Assembly: GCA_963728145.1 (NCBI GenBank) | Contig: CAVSJA010000007.1 | Location: 1 to 64,000 of the forward strand | Length of the DNA: 64,000 bases | Origin: CAVSJA01 sp963728145 | GTDB taxonomy: Bacteria > Bacteroidota > Bacteroidia > Chitinophagales > Chitinophagaceae | Direction of reading: 5' to 3' | Shown here: positions 55,099 to 63,995 of the stretch, in pieces | How the letters are laid out: each line of letters opens with the position of its first letter | Numbering within the stretch: position 1 is the first letter of the stretch | Made by a program: the position numbers and the translations under genes | Notes under the pieces: model-generated | Seen by the model: only the letters and a program-made list of their open reading frames with translations | Told to the model about the DNA's origin: nothing | Databases searched by the model: none

Positions 55099-55728
55099 AT
55101 GCAGCCAATAAAAACTTGCATTGTTGAAGATGTCGGGCACGTTCGGGAAGGCATGATAAGCCTGTTGTCTGGTGACAAGCGATTTGAGGTGCTTGCGTCT
55201 TTTAGCAATGCCGAAACAGCAACCAAAGAATTACCGGCATGGCAACCTGATATCGTGATCATGGATATTAATCTTCCTGGAATGGATGGTATTGAATGTT
55301 TGCGGAGAGTAAAAAATGAATGCCCTGCTACGCAATTCATCATGTACACAATCTATGAGAATGATGACAAGGTCTTTGACGCGTTGATGGCTGGCGCAAG
55401 CGGATACCTTTTGAAAAAAACTCCGGTAGATAAGATATGTGACGCGCTTGTTGATTTAAAGGAAGGGGGTTCTCCAATGAGTGCGCAAATCGCACGCAAG
55501 GTGCTGGATAGGATGCGCAATACAGGATCAACCGATCACTTTGATGTGCTATCGGCAAGGGAGAATGAAGTATTGCAGCATTTAGCACGGGGTCTTTTTT
55601 ATAAAGAAATAGCGGATAAGTTAAATATTGCTACCAATACCGTGCGTCAGCACATTCACAAAATATATGAGAAGCTGCATGTACAAAACCGGGCAGAGGC
55701 AATTAATAAAGTTTATGGTAGAAAGTAA
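55099..55728 (+). CDS. LuxR/NarL-family response regulator
   Basis: From the ATG at 55099 the protein has 209 residues. The receiver domain has IVEDVGHVREGMISLL, phospho-acceptor Asp56 (DIVIMDINLPGMDGIE), TIYEND and the Lys in GYLLKKTPVD. The C-terminal helix-turn-helix is LSARENEVLQHLARGLFYKE, IADKLNIATNTVRQHIHKIYEKLHV. It lies 63 bp after the kinase gene and is its likely phosphotransfer partner. Targets are unknown. The divergent membrane-protein genes and the downstream exported-protein genes are candidates. Confidence 0.92.
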   Translation: MQPIKTCIVEDVGHVREGMISLLSGDKRFEVLASFSNAETATKELPAWQPDIVIMDINLPGMDGIECLRRVKNECPATQFIMYTIYENDDKVFDALMAGASGYLLKKTPVDKICDALVDLKEGGSPMSAQIARKVLDRMRNTGSTDHFDVLSARENEVLQHLARGLFYKEIADKLNIATNTVRQHIHKIYEKLHVQNRAEAINKVYGRK

Positions 55729-55981
55729 AGGCCAGTTTGTCGATCATTATATTTTTCGATTTTTTCTCCAATGAGTTTCTGATCTGCCTCTGCGGAATAG
55801 CAGTCTCCTGATACTTTAGAAAAGTCTTTACTAGCGCACCTTGGATATAGAACGGTCATGCTATTGTTATGCCCTTTCCCATAGTTTATTTTTAATCACT
55901 CCGATGATCCAAATTTCAAAAAAGGCATACTGAAAGGTTAGCAAAGAGTTGCGGATAAGTTATTTATCAAACCTCAATAAT

Positions 55982-57808
55982 ATGTATTCCCGTCGCATAA
56001 ATATTTTGGTGTGCTCGATTCTTTTTGTGTATTGTAGCCAGAATTGTGAAGCTCAAGTAATTGATACCTCATTTAAATTATTATGGTACAAGGGGAAAAA
56101 GCTAAATGATACGACGGTATTTATTCCATCTGGGCAGACAGTTTCCTACAAACCTTCGAAAGGAAAAGTAGACATAAACACGCCACCGAAACAAGATATT
56201 CTCATAGCACTAACAAAAGAGCTCAAACGAATTGATCAACGTAAAACCGAACTGGCCCGATTGATCACTGGTTCGCCGAAGGGTCCTCTGCAGGCAGGAT
56301 TTGTTTACCATCTTAATAAATCAATAGATGAAGTAAACTCCAGGTACGAAAAACTTGGCGAGAATTCCATAGAACTGGGGGTTGAAAATGGAAGGGGACA
56401 GTCAAACAGTTTATCCAAAGAAATTCCTCCTCACATTCTTAGCGCATACAATGAAGTATTGAATTTTGTTAAAAACCAATCCCCAATCACTGAAACACTG
56501 TCTCCTCCTTCCGTGGGATTTGACTATTGCTATCCCTGCGATCAGGACCGTCAGGCTGCATTCAAAAGAGACAGTATTGCATTTATGCAATGGATGGACA
56601 AGGAAAGAGATAATCTTGCCCGCGCAATGCAAGTGATCGGTTATTTCGGTTCCAGAAGAGCCAATCGTTTGCCTTATGATTCCAGTGTGGCCCGGACAAT
56701 GGAAGAAGAAATGTTTGAGGCCTTTGAGAAAATCATGGATCGATTGGGAAAGAAACTGCTTCTGGTCTGGAACAAATACCAGAACGATGAAACCAAACTT
56801 CCATTCGTAACCCAGTTAATGTTCGAGTTCCTCAGGCAACAGCAGCTAATGGGATTAACTATCACTCCCAATTTTCCAGGGGCATTACAAATTGCAGCTA
56901 AATCCGTTGAATCAGGAATGCGCTTTCTTTCAAAGGCGAAAAGTGAAAGAGATTATAGAGTGCTCCTTAATATCCGGTGGATCGTGACTCTGTTCCGCAC
57001 TGCGGAATTACTGGGAATAGAGCCTCAGAAATTTGAACATAGTCTCCTGGACTTTTTGAAGATTAATCAATTTAAGGTCTATGTAGATGCCCGGGGTAAA
57101 ATTAGCCAGGAGGGAACTGTTATGGCTGCAGTGATGACAGGCGAGAACATATTTGGGTCCATCCCGGATTCCAATTGCGTTCTTAAATGGACACTGCTTT
57201 CACCGGATGATCAGAAAATGAAATTTCATCTGGATGAGGTTAAAATGAAGACGCCTGATTTAGCAGCAACCTATACCGGAACAAGGAATTGGAAATCGTA
57301 CCCTGCCAGTCTTCAATTAGATTTCTGTAACGAACAGAAAGATACTGCCCTGCTGCATGGATTCTTTCCGTTAGACGGTGAAGAATCCTGGAATATCCAG
57401 GGAAGAACAATTTCCCCTTCAAAGACGGTTTATGCAATCTATTCAACCTGTTTTATGGATGTCGAAAGAATGCAGGCAATGGCCAACGATCCCGCGTTGC
57501 AGGCTAAAATGGAACAACAGATGAAGGAAAAGTATGAGCAATTCATGGCCGCCAACCAGGGCGCGAAAGATCCTTCTAAGATGACGCCTCAACAAATTGA
57601 AAAAATGAATGAAGCAATGTTGGCTGCCAGAGATATCACGAATATTATTCAGTCAGTGTCTACTTACAGCTTTATCTGCAAGGATCGCTTAAGGAATAAA
57701 CAAAAAATTGTGTACGACGCCCAGGTAAATGGAAAGGAGCTTTCACCGGACAATCCCTCAATTGAAGAAGCTATTTTAAAATTGAGAATTGAGCATGTGG
57801 AAGATTAG
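55982..57808 (+). CDS. Large exported protein of unknown function
   Basis: From the ATG at 55982 the protein has 608 residues with a signal peptide (RRINILVCSILFVYCSQNCE). It is mostly helical and charged, with coiled-coil-like stretches (ALTKELKRIDQRKTELARLI; MEEEMFEAFEKIMDRLGKKL) and a Met/Gln-rich segment (MANDPALQAKMEQQMKEKYE). A Cys pair occurs in YCYPCDQDRQAAF. I recognise no domain. It lies downstream of the response regulator on the same strand with a 253-bp gap in which I see no other gene. Earlier in-frame starts are less likely because they precede the signal peptide. Confidence 0.7.
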   Translation: MYSRRINILVCSILFVYCSQNCEAQVIDTSFKLLWYKGKKLNDTTVFIPSGQTVSYKPSKGKVDINTPPKQDILIALTKELKRIDQRKTELARLITGSPKGPLQAGFVYHLNKSIDEVNSRYEKLGENSIELGVENGRGQSNSLSKEIPPHILSAYNEVLNFVKNQSPITETLSPPSVGFDYCYPCDQDRQAAFKRDSIAFMQWMDKERDNLARAMQVIGYFGSRRANRLPYDSSVARTMEEEMFEAFEKIMDRLGKKLLLVWNKYQNDETKLPFVTQLMFEFLRQQQLMGLTITPNFPGALQIAAKSVESGMRFLSKAKSERDYRVLLNIRWIVTLFRTAELLGIEPQKFEHSLLDFLKINQFKVYVDARGKISQEGTVMAAVMTGENIFGSIPDSNCVLKWTLLSPDDQKMKFHLDEVKMKTPDLAATYTGTRNWKSYPASLQLDFCNEQKDTALLHGFFPLDGEESWNIQGRTISPSKTVYAIYSTCFMDVERMQAMANDPALQAKMEQQMKEKYEQFMAANQGAKDPSKMTPQQIEKMNEAMLAARDITNIIQSVSTYSFICKDRLRNKQKIVYDAQVNGKELSPDNPSIEEAILKLRIEHVED

Positions 57809-57913
57809 TCAGCACGAAGAGTTTTCATAATAATCCAGATAATGTACGTAAAAATTGGGAAGGCTCTGATTATAGCATTAACGTATTGTCTTCTTAACCT
57901 TAACCATTAAAAA

Positions 57914-58762
57914 ATGAAAAAATTACATCGAAAGTTTTTGATTGTTGCCTTCAAATTCATCAGTGTTTCTTTTTTGGCCAGTTTGCTTTGCATTGTTACC
58001 GCAGCGTGGAAAACGAATAGGTTCGCGGATGACCTATGGAAGCAATTGGGCATTACATCGACAGATGGAAATGCTTTTATTTATCATAGTGTTCGGAATG
58101 GCAATATTGGATACTATGTTAAGAATGCAAAAAATATTGCACAAAATGACCGCGTAGAAATTTTAAATGACCTGATAGCTCATGCAAAAAAATACGTAGC
58201 AAGTGAAGAGTACAAGCGCAGATACGAAAATGAAAAAAAATTGCGTAAGCCCGCTGAACCGCAGCTGTTGCCAATCAATGTCGAGGAAATCAAGGCTTCC
58301 GAAAAAGCGATAATTGAACAACAAATAAAACAGACGGAGGCCAACGTAAATCACCCAAATCCAAAAATCAAAAATGGAGTTCCGGCTGCACTTGAAAACC
58401 TCAAGAAGGAATTAAAAGCTTTGGATGATCCAAATAATAAGAGAATACAGAACAGGATAAAACAGGATCAGGCAATGAATGATGCAATAATAGCGAAATA
58501 TAAGAAGGACCTTCAAGAAGTAGAAACCATCCTTCCTCCAAACCCACAGGATTTGATAAAAAAGCGTTTGCAAGAAATCCTTGATATAACGGCCGATGTT
58601 GATTTCAATGCTGAATTAAAGGAAGTTGGCAAGCTTAAAGTGTTTGTTAATCCTGTCTATGAAAAAAAATCAAAAGACTGGAAGCTGGCGTTTCGTGGTG
58701 GTAAAGAATTAACAGAAATCGTTCGCGCAAGTGCAAAAAAATGGCTGCAGGAAATTAAGTAG
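57914..58762 (+). CDS. Exported or anchored coiled-coil protein of unknown function
   Basis: The 282 residues start with a basic, hydrophobic leader (FLIVAFKFISVSFLASLLCI) that may be an uncleaved anchor, and continue with a long helical region (EIKASEKAIIEQQIKQTEAN, ALENLKKELKALDDPNNKRI) and a Pro-containing break (ETILPPNPQDLIKKRLQEIL). It lies 105 bp after the preceding exported-protein gene and probably forms a pair with it. I recognise no family. Confidence 0.65.
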   Translation: MKKLHRKFLIVAFKFISVSFLASLLCIVTAAWKTNRFADDLWKQLGITSTDGNAFIYHSVRNGNIGYYVKNAKNIAQNDRVEILNDLIAHAKKYVASEEYKRRYENEKKLRKPAEPQLLPINVEEIKASEKAIIEQQIKQTEANVNHPNPKIKNGVPAALENLKKELKALDDPNNKRIQNRIKQDQAMNDAIIAKYKKDLQEVETILPPNPQDLIKKRLQEILDITADVDFNAELKEVGKLKVFVNPVYEKKSKDWKLAFRGGKELTEIVRASAKKWLQEIK

Positions 58763-58792
58763 ACGTGCATATCAACGGATAACCCCCGAGCC

Positions 58793-58835
58793 TGTATCCT
58801 CCCGTCCTGAAAATTATACGGATGGGAGGATACAA
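58793..58835. terminator. Bidirectional terminator hairpin
   Basis: GTATCCTCCCGTCC and GGATGGGAGGATAC pair over 14 positions with one wobble around a 12-base loop, followed by AATAAAAAA. It separates the convergent genes ending at 58762 and 58843. Confidence 0.75.
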
Positions 58836-58842
58836 TAAAAAA

Positions 58843-59340
58843 CTAATTGAAGCTTTCCAGCAAGCGCTTCTTGTGGTTTTCCTGAATCATTGAAAGGAGT
58901 TTGTAGGCTGCCATTAATTGAAAAGGCATTATAAAAACAAGTAAAGCAGTTGTTGCAAATGCTAAAATTGAAAAAACATTCCACAGTTCAATTTTTTCCT
59001 CCCTTCCTAAAAGGCTAATTACTATGGCCACAGTTAGAAAGAACATGCCTGCACATACGACCCAGGCGAATACTGAAACAATATGAAATGATATAAAGAA
59101 AGAACGCGGTACTTCCTTCTGTGGGAAATAATTTTTGTACAATGAATGGCACATAAAAATATGCATCAGATTCGGACCATGAGCTATCACCAGGAACAGC
59201 AATGTTGACAGAGTAGCTATGGTAGACCCACGTGAACTGTTAAGTAACATCAACACACTGGTGCAGATTGTAATAAAGAAAGATGCAGCAATAAGATATT
59301 TGAGCCTTTTTAATTGTCGGGATGATTTAGCTAAGGACAC
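58843..59340 (-). CDS. Four-helix membrane protein, paralog of the 51381 protein
   Basis: The 165 residues start at a GTG at 59340 whose G is the last base of the aspS stop (TAG), so the two genes overlap by one base and translation is probably coupled. Four hydrophobic segments (YLIAASFFITICTSVLMLL, ATLSTLLFLVIAHGPNLMHI, IVSVFAWVVCAGMFFLTVAI, FATTALLVFIMPFQLMAAY). It ends RLLESFN. No known function. Confidence 0.7.
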   Translation of the reverse strand: MSLAKSSRQLKRLKYLIAASFFITICTSVLMLLNSSRGSTIATLSTLLFLVIAHGPNLMHIFMCHSLYKNYFPQKEVPRSFFISFHIVSVFAWVVCAGMFFLTVAIVISLLGREEKIELWNVFSILAFATTALLVFIMPFQLMAAYKLLSMIQENHKKRLLESFN

Positions 59341-61163
59341 TAGAGATTCAGTTTAATCTTAAGTTCCTTTAATTGTTTTTCATCTACCGCAGCCGGCGCA
59401 TCCAGCATCACATCCCTTCCAGCATTATTCTTCGGAAAGGCCATGAAATCGCGTATGATTTCACTTCCTCCCAGGATCGCACAAAGTCGATCAAAGCCAA
59501 ATGCAATTCCACCATGAGGTGGTGCTCCATATTCAAATGCACCGAGCAGGAACCCGAATTTATGAAGCGCTTCTTCTTTACTCATCGCCAATGCATCAAA
59601 CATCTTTTCCTGTAAATCACGCTGGAAAATCCTTATTGAACCTCCACCGATTTCATTTCCATTCAATACCATATCATATGCATTTGCCTTAATGTTTGCA
59701 TAAGGATGCTTGAGGTATTCAGCCGGATTTGAAATCACCGGGCTATTGTCAATCATGGTTGCAATCTGGGAAGGCTTGGGAGAGGTAAATGGATGATGTT
59801 TCGGCACCCAACGGTTTTCTTCGGCATCGTATTCGAAAAGGGGAAAATCAAGTACCCATAAGAGTTTAAATTCATCTTTCTTACGAAATCCCATCCTTTC
59901 AGCAAGCTCTAAGCGCAATTCACTGATCGCCTTCCTGGTTCTTTCTTCTTTGCCTGCAAGGATCAAAATCAGATCGCCAGGCTTGGCAGATGCAGCTTCT
60001 GCGATCGCCTTGAGTTTATCTTCTGTAAAGAATTTGTCGACGCTGCTCTTCAGGGAACCATCGGTATTATATTTTATGTTCACCAATCCCTGCATACCGA
60101 TTTGTGGACGCTTAACCCATTCGGTCAATTCATCCAATTGTTTTCTCGTGTATTCGCTGGCTTTAGGAACAGCGATTGCAAGTACTGTTTCCGCGTCATT
60201 GAAAACTTTGAAATCAGTTCCTGCTAATAAACCTTCCGCTGCCTTGAATGATTCAACCGAATTGAAAGCTGTTTTTATGTTCAGCAATTTCATTTCAAAC
60301 CGGATATCTGGTTTATCATTACCATAGTTCCACATGGCCTCATCCCAACTCATGCGGGGAAGCTTTTCTTTATAATCAATTCCTTTTACCTCCCTGAAGA
60401 TATATTTCACCATCCCTTCAAACATATTCAACACATCTTCCTGCTCCACGAAACTCATTTCGCAGTCGATCTGCGTGAATTCAGGCTGACGATCGGCCCG
60501 GAGGTCCTCATCCCTGAAACATTTCACGATCTGGTAATACCGATCATAACCGCTTACCATCAACAATTGCTTGAAAGTTTGGGGTGATTGAGGTAAGGCA
60601 TAGAACTGCCCGGAGTTCATTCTCGATGGAACAACAAAATCCCTTGCACCTTCGGGTGTCGATTTAATCAGGAAAGGAGTTTCGATATCCATGAAATTGT
60701 TTTCATGGAGATAGTTTCTCGCTGCACGGTTTACCGCATAACGCAATTCCAGATTCTTCTTCACTAAGTTTCTTCTCAGATCAAGGAAGCGGTATTTCAT
60801 CCTCAGGTCATCTCCACCATCGGTATCATCCTGGATGGTAAAAGGTGGAGTTATCGATTTGTTCAAAATCGTAAAGGAGTTCACTTTTATTTCAATATCC
60901 CCGGTGAGGATATTCTTATTCTTGCTGCTTCTTTCTGAAACAATGCCCCTGGCCTGCAATACATATTCCCGGCCAGGAGGCTGCTGATCCAATTGTTGGT
61001 TAAGCTCTTCTCCAAACAATAACTGAGTAATTCCGTAACGGTCTCTGAGGTCAATGAAGGTGATGCTACCAAATTTGCGGATGGTTTGCACCCAGCCGGC
61101 AAGGGTCACTTCCTTACCAAGCTGGCTCATATTCAATTCCCCACAGGTATGCGTTCTATACAT
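59340..61163 (-). CDS. aspS: Aspartyl-tRNA synthetase
   Basis: This class II synthetase charges tRNA-Asp. From the Met at 61163 it reads MYRTHTCGELNMSQLGKEVT, the conserved start, then LAGWVQTIRKFGSITFIDLR (OB fold), RYRFLDLRR, TPFLIKSTPEGARDFVVPSR, FALPQSPQTFKQLLM-like FYALPQSPQTFKQLLMVSGY, FRDEDLRADRQPEFTQIDCE (motif 2) and GGIAFGFDRLCAILGGSEII (motif 3). With the bacterial GAD insertion, the total of 607 residues is normal. Confidence 0.97.
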   Translation of the reverse strand: MYRTHTCGELNMSQLGKEVTLAGWVQTIRKFGSITFIDLRDRYGITQLLFGEELNQQLDQQPPGREYVLQARGIVSERSSKNKNILTGDIEIKVNSFTILNKSITPPFTIQDDTDGGDDLRMKYRFLDLRRNLVKKNLELRYAVNRAARNYLHENNFMDIETPFLIKSTPEGARDFVVPSRMNSGQFYALPQSPQTFKQLLMVSGYDRYYQIVKCFRDEDLRADRQPEFTQIDCEMSFVEQEDVLNMFEGMVKYIFREVKGIDYKEKLPRMSWDEAMWNYGNDKPDIRFEMKLLNIKTAFNSVESFKAAEGLLAGTDFKVFNDAETVLAIAVPKASEYTRKQLDELTEWVKRPQIGMQGLVNIKYNTDGSLKSSVDKFFTEDKLKAIAEAASAKPGDLILILAGKEERTRKAISELRLELAERMGFRKKDEFKLLWVLDFPLFEYDAEENRWVPKHHPFTSPKPSQIATMIDNSPVISNPAEYLKHPYANIKANAYDMVLNGNEIGGGSIRIFQRDLQEKMFDALAMSKEEALHKFGFLLGAFEYGAPPHGGIAFGFDRLCAILGGSEIIRDFMAFPKNNAGRDVMLDAPAAVDEKQLKELKIKLNL

Positions 61164-61247
61164 CCAGATATATTTTTCAATGAGTTGCAAATGTAATGGA
61201 AAACCGAAAAGAGAATGTGCCTAAAATCTGTATTTTCACCCGCATAG

Positions 61248-62189
61248 ATGCCCCAGGACAGTATTATCATATCGACTCCCACCGATACGTTTACGGTGTC
61301 TTCATTGCAAAACTTGCCCGACAGCATTCGTGCATTGCTTCCTCCTGAGCTCTGGAAAATTGAGCCCTCAAAACCCGACAACGAGATCCAACTTATTTGG
61401 ATCATTTTAATTATAGTGATTATCGCAGTACTGCCCCCGTTGGTCAGGCTGCTTTGGGAAAGGGAGAAACAACGCCAGTATAAAAAGCTAATTGCCAAAA
61501 AGGGTCCTGAGTATGACCTGATTCTTCGGTACAGTCACCCTTATTATCGAAAGCTTTCCGGGGATATGCAGGCCGAATTCCTCAAGCGGACGATAAAATT
61601 CATTCAGTCCAAGAACTTTGAATATGTCGGTTTAAAATCAGATGAGCGGATGCCACTGTTAATTAGTGCGGCTGCCATTCAATTAACCTTTGGATTGGAA
61701 CACTATCTGCTTGATCATTTTAAGACCATCTATGTTATGGAGAGGTCCTATCACTACGGGTTCTCCACGCAGCCATTCGAAGGTCATGTGAACTATAACG
61801 GTATCTATCTTTCCTGGGATAGTTTCTCAAAGCAGTTTGAAGATTATAAGGATGGGTCTAATGTTGGACTGCATGAAATGGCCCATGCTCTTGCTTATGT
61901 AAACTTTTCAGTGGATGATGGACTTGACCCGGCATTCAGGGCCAGGTTCTTTGAATTCTCAAAAATAGCGAGGCCGATATTCAATGATATTCAAAAGAAT
62001 GGGAGTGTTTTCCTGGGAACCTATGCCACAACCAACTACAATGAATTCTGGGCAGTATGTGTCGAGAACTTTTTTGAAAGGCCTGAAACCTTTCAAAATC
62101 AATTACCTGAACTGTATAAGGGGTTATGCATTCTTTTGAACCAGGACCCTATGGCCAAGGATTTCATTATTATGCCCATACCGGGCTAA
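61248..62189 (+). CDS. M90 (MtfA-like) zinc metallopeptidase, membrane-anchored
   Basis: The 313 residues contain the zinc motif HEMAH (from His209, NVGLHEMAHALAYVNF) and a downstream Glu motif NEFWAVCVENFFERPETF, as in peptidase family M90. MtfA of E. coli is soluble, but this protein has an N-terminal extension with one membrane helix (IQLIWIILIIVIIAVLPPLV, about 48-68). The middle part (AAIQLTFGLEHYLLDHFKTI, HVNYNGIYLSWDSF) is typical for the family. Its target is unknown. It is followed by a paralog 186 bp later. Confidence 0.87.
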   Translation: MPQDSIIISTPTDTFTVSSLQNLPDSIRALLPPELWKIEPSKPDNEIQLIWIILIIVIIAVLPPLVRLLWEREKQRQYKKLIAKKGPEYDLILRYSHPYYRKLSGDMQAEFLKRTIKFIQSKNFEYVGLKSDERMPLLISAAAIQLTFGLEHYLLDHFKTIYVMERSYHYGFSTQPFEGHVNYNGIYLSWDSFSKQFEDYKDGSNVGLHEMAHALAYVNFSVDDGLDPAFRARFFEFSKIARPIFNDIQKNGSVFLGTYATTNYNEFWAVCVENFFERPETFQNQLPELYKGLCILLNQDPMAKDFIIMPIPG

Positions 62190-62374
62190 AAATTTCCCGG
62201 ATTTTATTTTCAACGCCCTCTTCCATTTTCGAATTTTTCTTTATATTTTGTAACTGGCTATATCCTCCCTTTGAACTACCCGTAACTTTCCTTTTTCCTT
62301 AAGACCGACCTAGAACGTCCATTTTCCGTTGCAAGACCATAGGCTTGAATCGTACCTGATTCACAAAAAGACAA

Positions 62375-63184
62375 ATGAGCCTTATGGAAATCTTGATCAT
62401 TTTAATAGTGGTCTCGGGGATAATACTTCTTCACGGACCTGTAAGTGGGTGGATAAACAGTTTATATGTAAAGCGTCAGTATAAGCTCTTCCTCGCCCAG
62501 GAAACTTTTTATCATTCAATTATCGCCCCCCAGCTTAGGTTTTACACAAGATTAAGCCTGGAAGAACAGAGAAAATTCCTCTTCCGCACTTACCTTTTCA
62601 GAAAGGCAAAGCGGTTTCATTATATTGAGGTGAACGAAAGCGCAGAAATGCCGATCCTTGTCAGCGCAACTGCAGTTCAATTGACTTTTGGACTGGATAA
62701 ATTCCTCCTAAACTATTTCAGAGATATCTATATTTTGAAGGATGACTATCATTATGGATTCTACTCAAGACCTTTCCAGGGTCATGTTGACCATAGCGGT
62801 ATCTATCTTTCCTGGGATAATTTCCAGAAAGGTCTTCGCGGCCAGACGCCTAATTGCAATGTTGGTCTTCATGAAATGGGACATGCATTGGCTTATGTAA
62901 ACTTCATTACACAAACTGAAGAGGACAAACATTTCAAAAAAGAATTCAAGAACTTCTCTAAAGTTGCAAGGCCGATCTTCGAATCAATGCAAACGGGAGG
63001 AAAGAATATTCTCGGCGATTATGCTGGTACAAACTACCACGAGTTTTGGGCAGTGAGTGTTGAAGTATTTTTTGAAAATCCCATCCGCCTTCGCCATGAG
63101 TTGCCTGAGTTGTACAAGGCAATGAGCAATTTATTGAGACAGGATCCGCTGGTGATTGTGAGTTCGCAGAAGATGGCAGCATAG
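62375..63184 (+). CDS. M90 (MtfA-like) zinc metallopeptidase, second copy
   Basis: The protein has 269 residues, clearly paralogous to the gene before it: ATAVQLTFGLDKFLLNYFRD, GHVDHSGIYLSWDNF, zinc motif HEMGH (from His166, NVGLHEMGHALAYVNF), and NYHEFWAVSVEVFFENPIRL. The N-terminus is a membrane helix (MEILIILIVVSGIILLHGPV) without the 40-residue lead of the first copy. The start may be at 62375 or three codons later. Both copies keep all zinc ligands, so both are probably active. Confidence 0.87.
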   Translation: MSLMEILIILIVVSGIILLHGPVSGWINSLYVKRQYKLFLAQETFYHSIIAPQLRFYTRLSLEEQRKFLFRTYLFRKAKRFHYIEVNESAEMPILVSATAVQLTFGLDKFLLNYFRDIYILKDDYHYGFYSRPFQGHVDHSGIYLSWDNFQKGLRGQTPNCNVGLHEMGHALAYVNFITQTEEDKHFKKEFKNFSKVARPIFESMQTGGKNILGDYAGTNYHEFWAVSVEVFFENPIRLRHELPELYKAMSNLLRQDPLVIVSSQKMAA

Positions 63185-63189
63185 GAGGA

Positions 63190-63292
63190 TTTACGAATTA
63201 CAAATTACGATTTACGATTTCTTTTTTGTTTGTAAGAACTTAGTGATACAGTGTGCTACTGAACGCGAATCTTTGATTCGCGTTTTTTTTAT
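63190..63292 (+). terminator. Terminator after the M90 pair, with TTACGAT heptamers
   Basis: Four heptamers (TTACGAA, TTACAAA, TTACGAT, TTACGAT) at 63190-63217 are followed by a clean intrinsic terminator, ACGCGAATC TTT GATTCGCGT plus eight T, at 63260-63290. Confidence 0.85.
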
Positions 63293-63301
63293 TGGACGTA
63301 C

Positions 63302-63535
63302 GTGCCGTTCCCGCCCCGCCAGCGGCGGGGGGAACGCATGGTTACCCCCTCTACGCGTCGTCATTCCCGCGAAAGCGGGAATCTTGTGAAAGCAAACATC
63401 TTGATGCCGCGAATTTGCGTGCGATTACGAAAAATCAATGAATACAAAGATTCCCGCTTACGCGGGAATGACGGCGTAACCGTGGGGAGAGCAGCGCGTT
63501 CCGCTTCGCGGAACGCGCCTGAATTTGAAAGGCTG
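63302..63535. repeat. Inverted-repeat element with ATTCCCGC...GCGGGAAT hairpins
   Basis: GTCATTCCCGCGAAAGCGGG near 63360 is mirrored by CCCGCTTACGCGGGAATGAC near 63453. Each arm is itself a small hairpin. Outer hairpins GTTCCCGCCCCGCCAGCGGC (63307 on) and GCGTTCCGCTTCGCGGAACG (63499 on) flank it. An 80-codon ORF here is repeat sequence only. The core resembles short dispersed repeats seen in other bacteria. Confidence 0.8.
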
Positions 63536-63548
63536 ACAAAATGATTGC

Positions 63549-63995
63549 TTAGGAAAATATTATTTCTCCGTTCTCGCCAACTGCAACACTGTCTCCGGGA
63601 ACCTCAATCGTTATTGAAACCAGTTTCTCCGTTTTCTTTTCCTTAGGCAATTCGACAAGATAATAGTACGCAATACAACATATGCCCATGACAAAAGGGA
63701 TAGCCGAATAATACCTTAGAAAGTCGTGATCCGGCCAAAAGAATTCGGCGATCATCCAGTAACCATTGGCCGTGATCCAGAATACTACAGCGAGATTGTG
63801 AAAGAATTCCGATTTCAATTTTTTCGTTCTTATAGTGATCAGGATTGCCAGGATCAGGGTTGGTGCGAGCATCATTACTCCAATCGGTTTCCATAACATA
63901 GCCCAACTTATATCTTTGAATAACCAGAACACAATGTGCAGGTTTTCGAATTTGCGAAAACGATCAGGAATGCAATACATTTTCATATTCGCCAT
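63549..63995 (-). CDS. Membrane protein of unknown function, possibly cut by the window edge
   Basis: The 148 residues have about four hydrophobic segments (AMLWKPIGVMMLAPTLILAI, LAVVFWITANGYWMIAEFFW, YSAIPFVMGICCIAYYYL) and a charged tail with VSITIEVPGDSVAVGENGEI. The Met at 63995 is five bases from the window end and the frame is open beyond it, so the true start may lie outside. I recognise no family. Confidence 0.6.
   Translation of the reverse strand: MANMKMYCIPDRFRKFENLHIVFWLFKDISWAMLWKPIGVMMLAPTLILAILITIRTKKLKSEFFHNLAVVFWITANGYWMIAEFFWPDHDFLRYYSAIPFVMGICCIAYYYLVELPKEKKTEKLVSITIEVPGDSVAVGENGEIIFS

Noticed and set aside
63302..63544. 80-codon ORF near the end
   Set aside because: It is encoded by hairpin repeats, Arg-rich in a way typical of repeat read-through.
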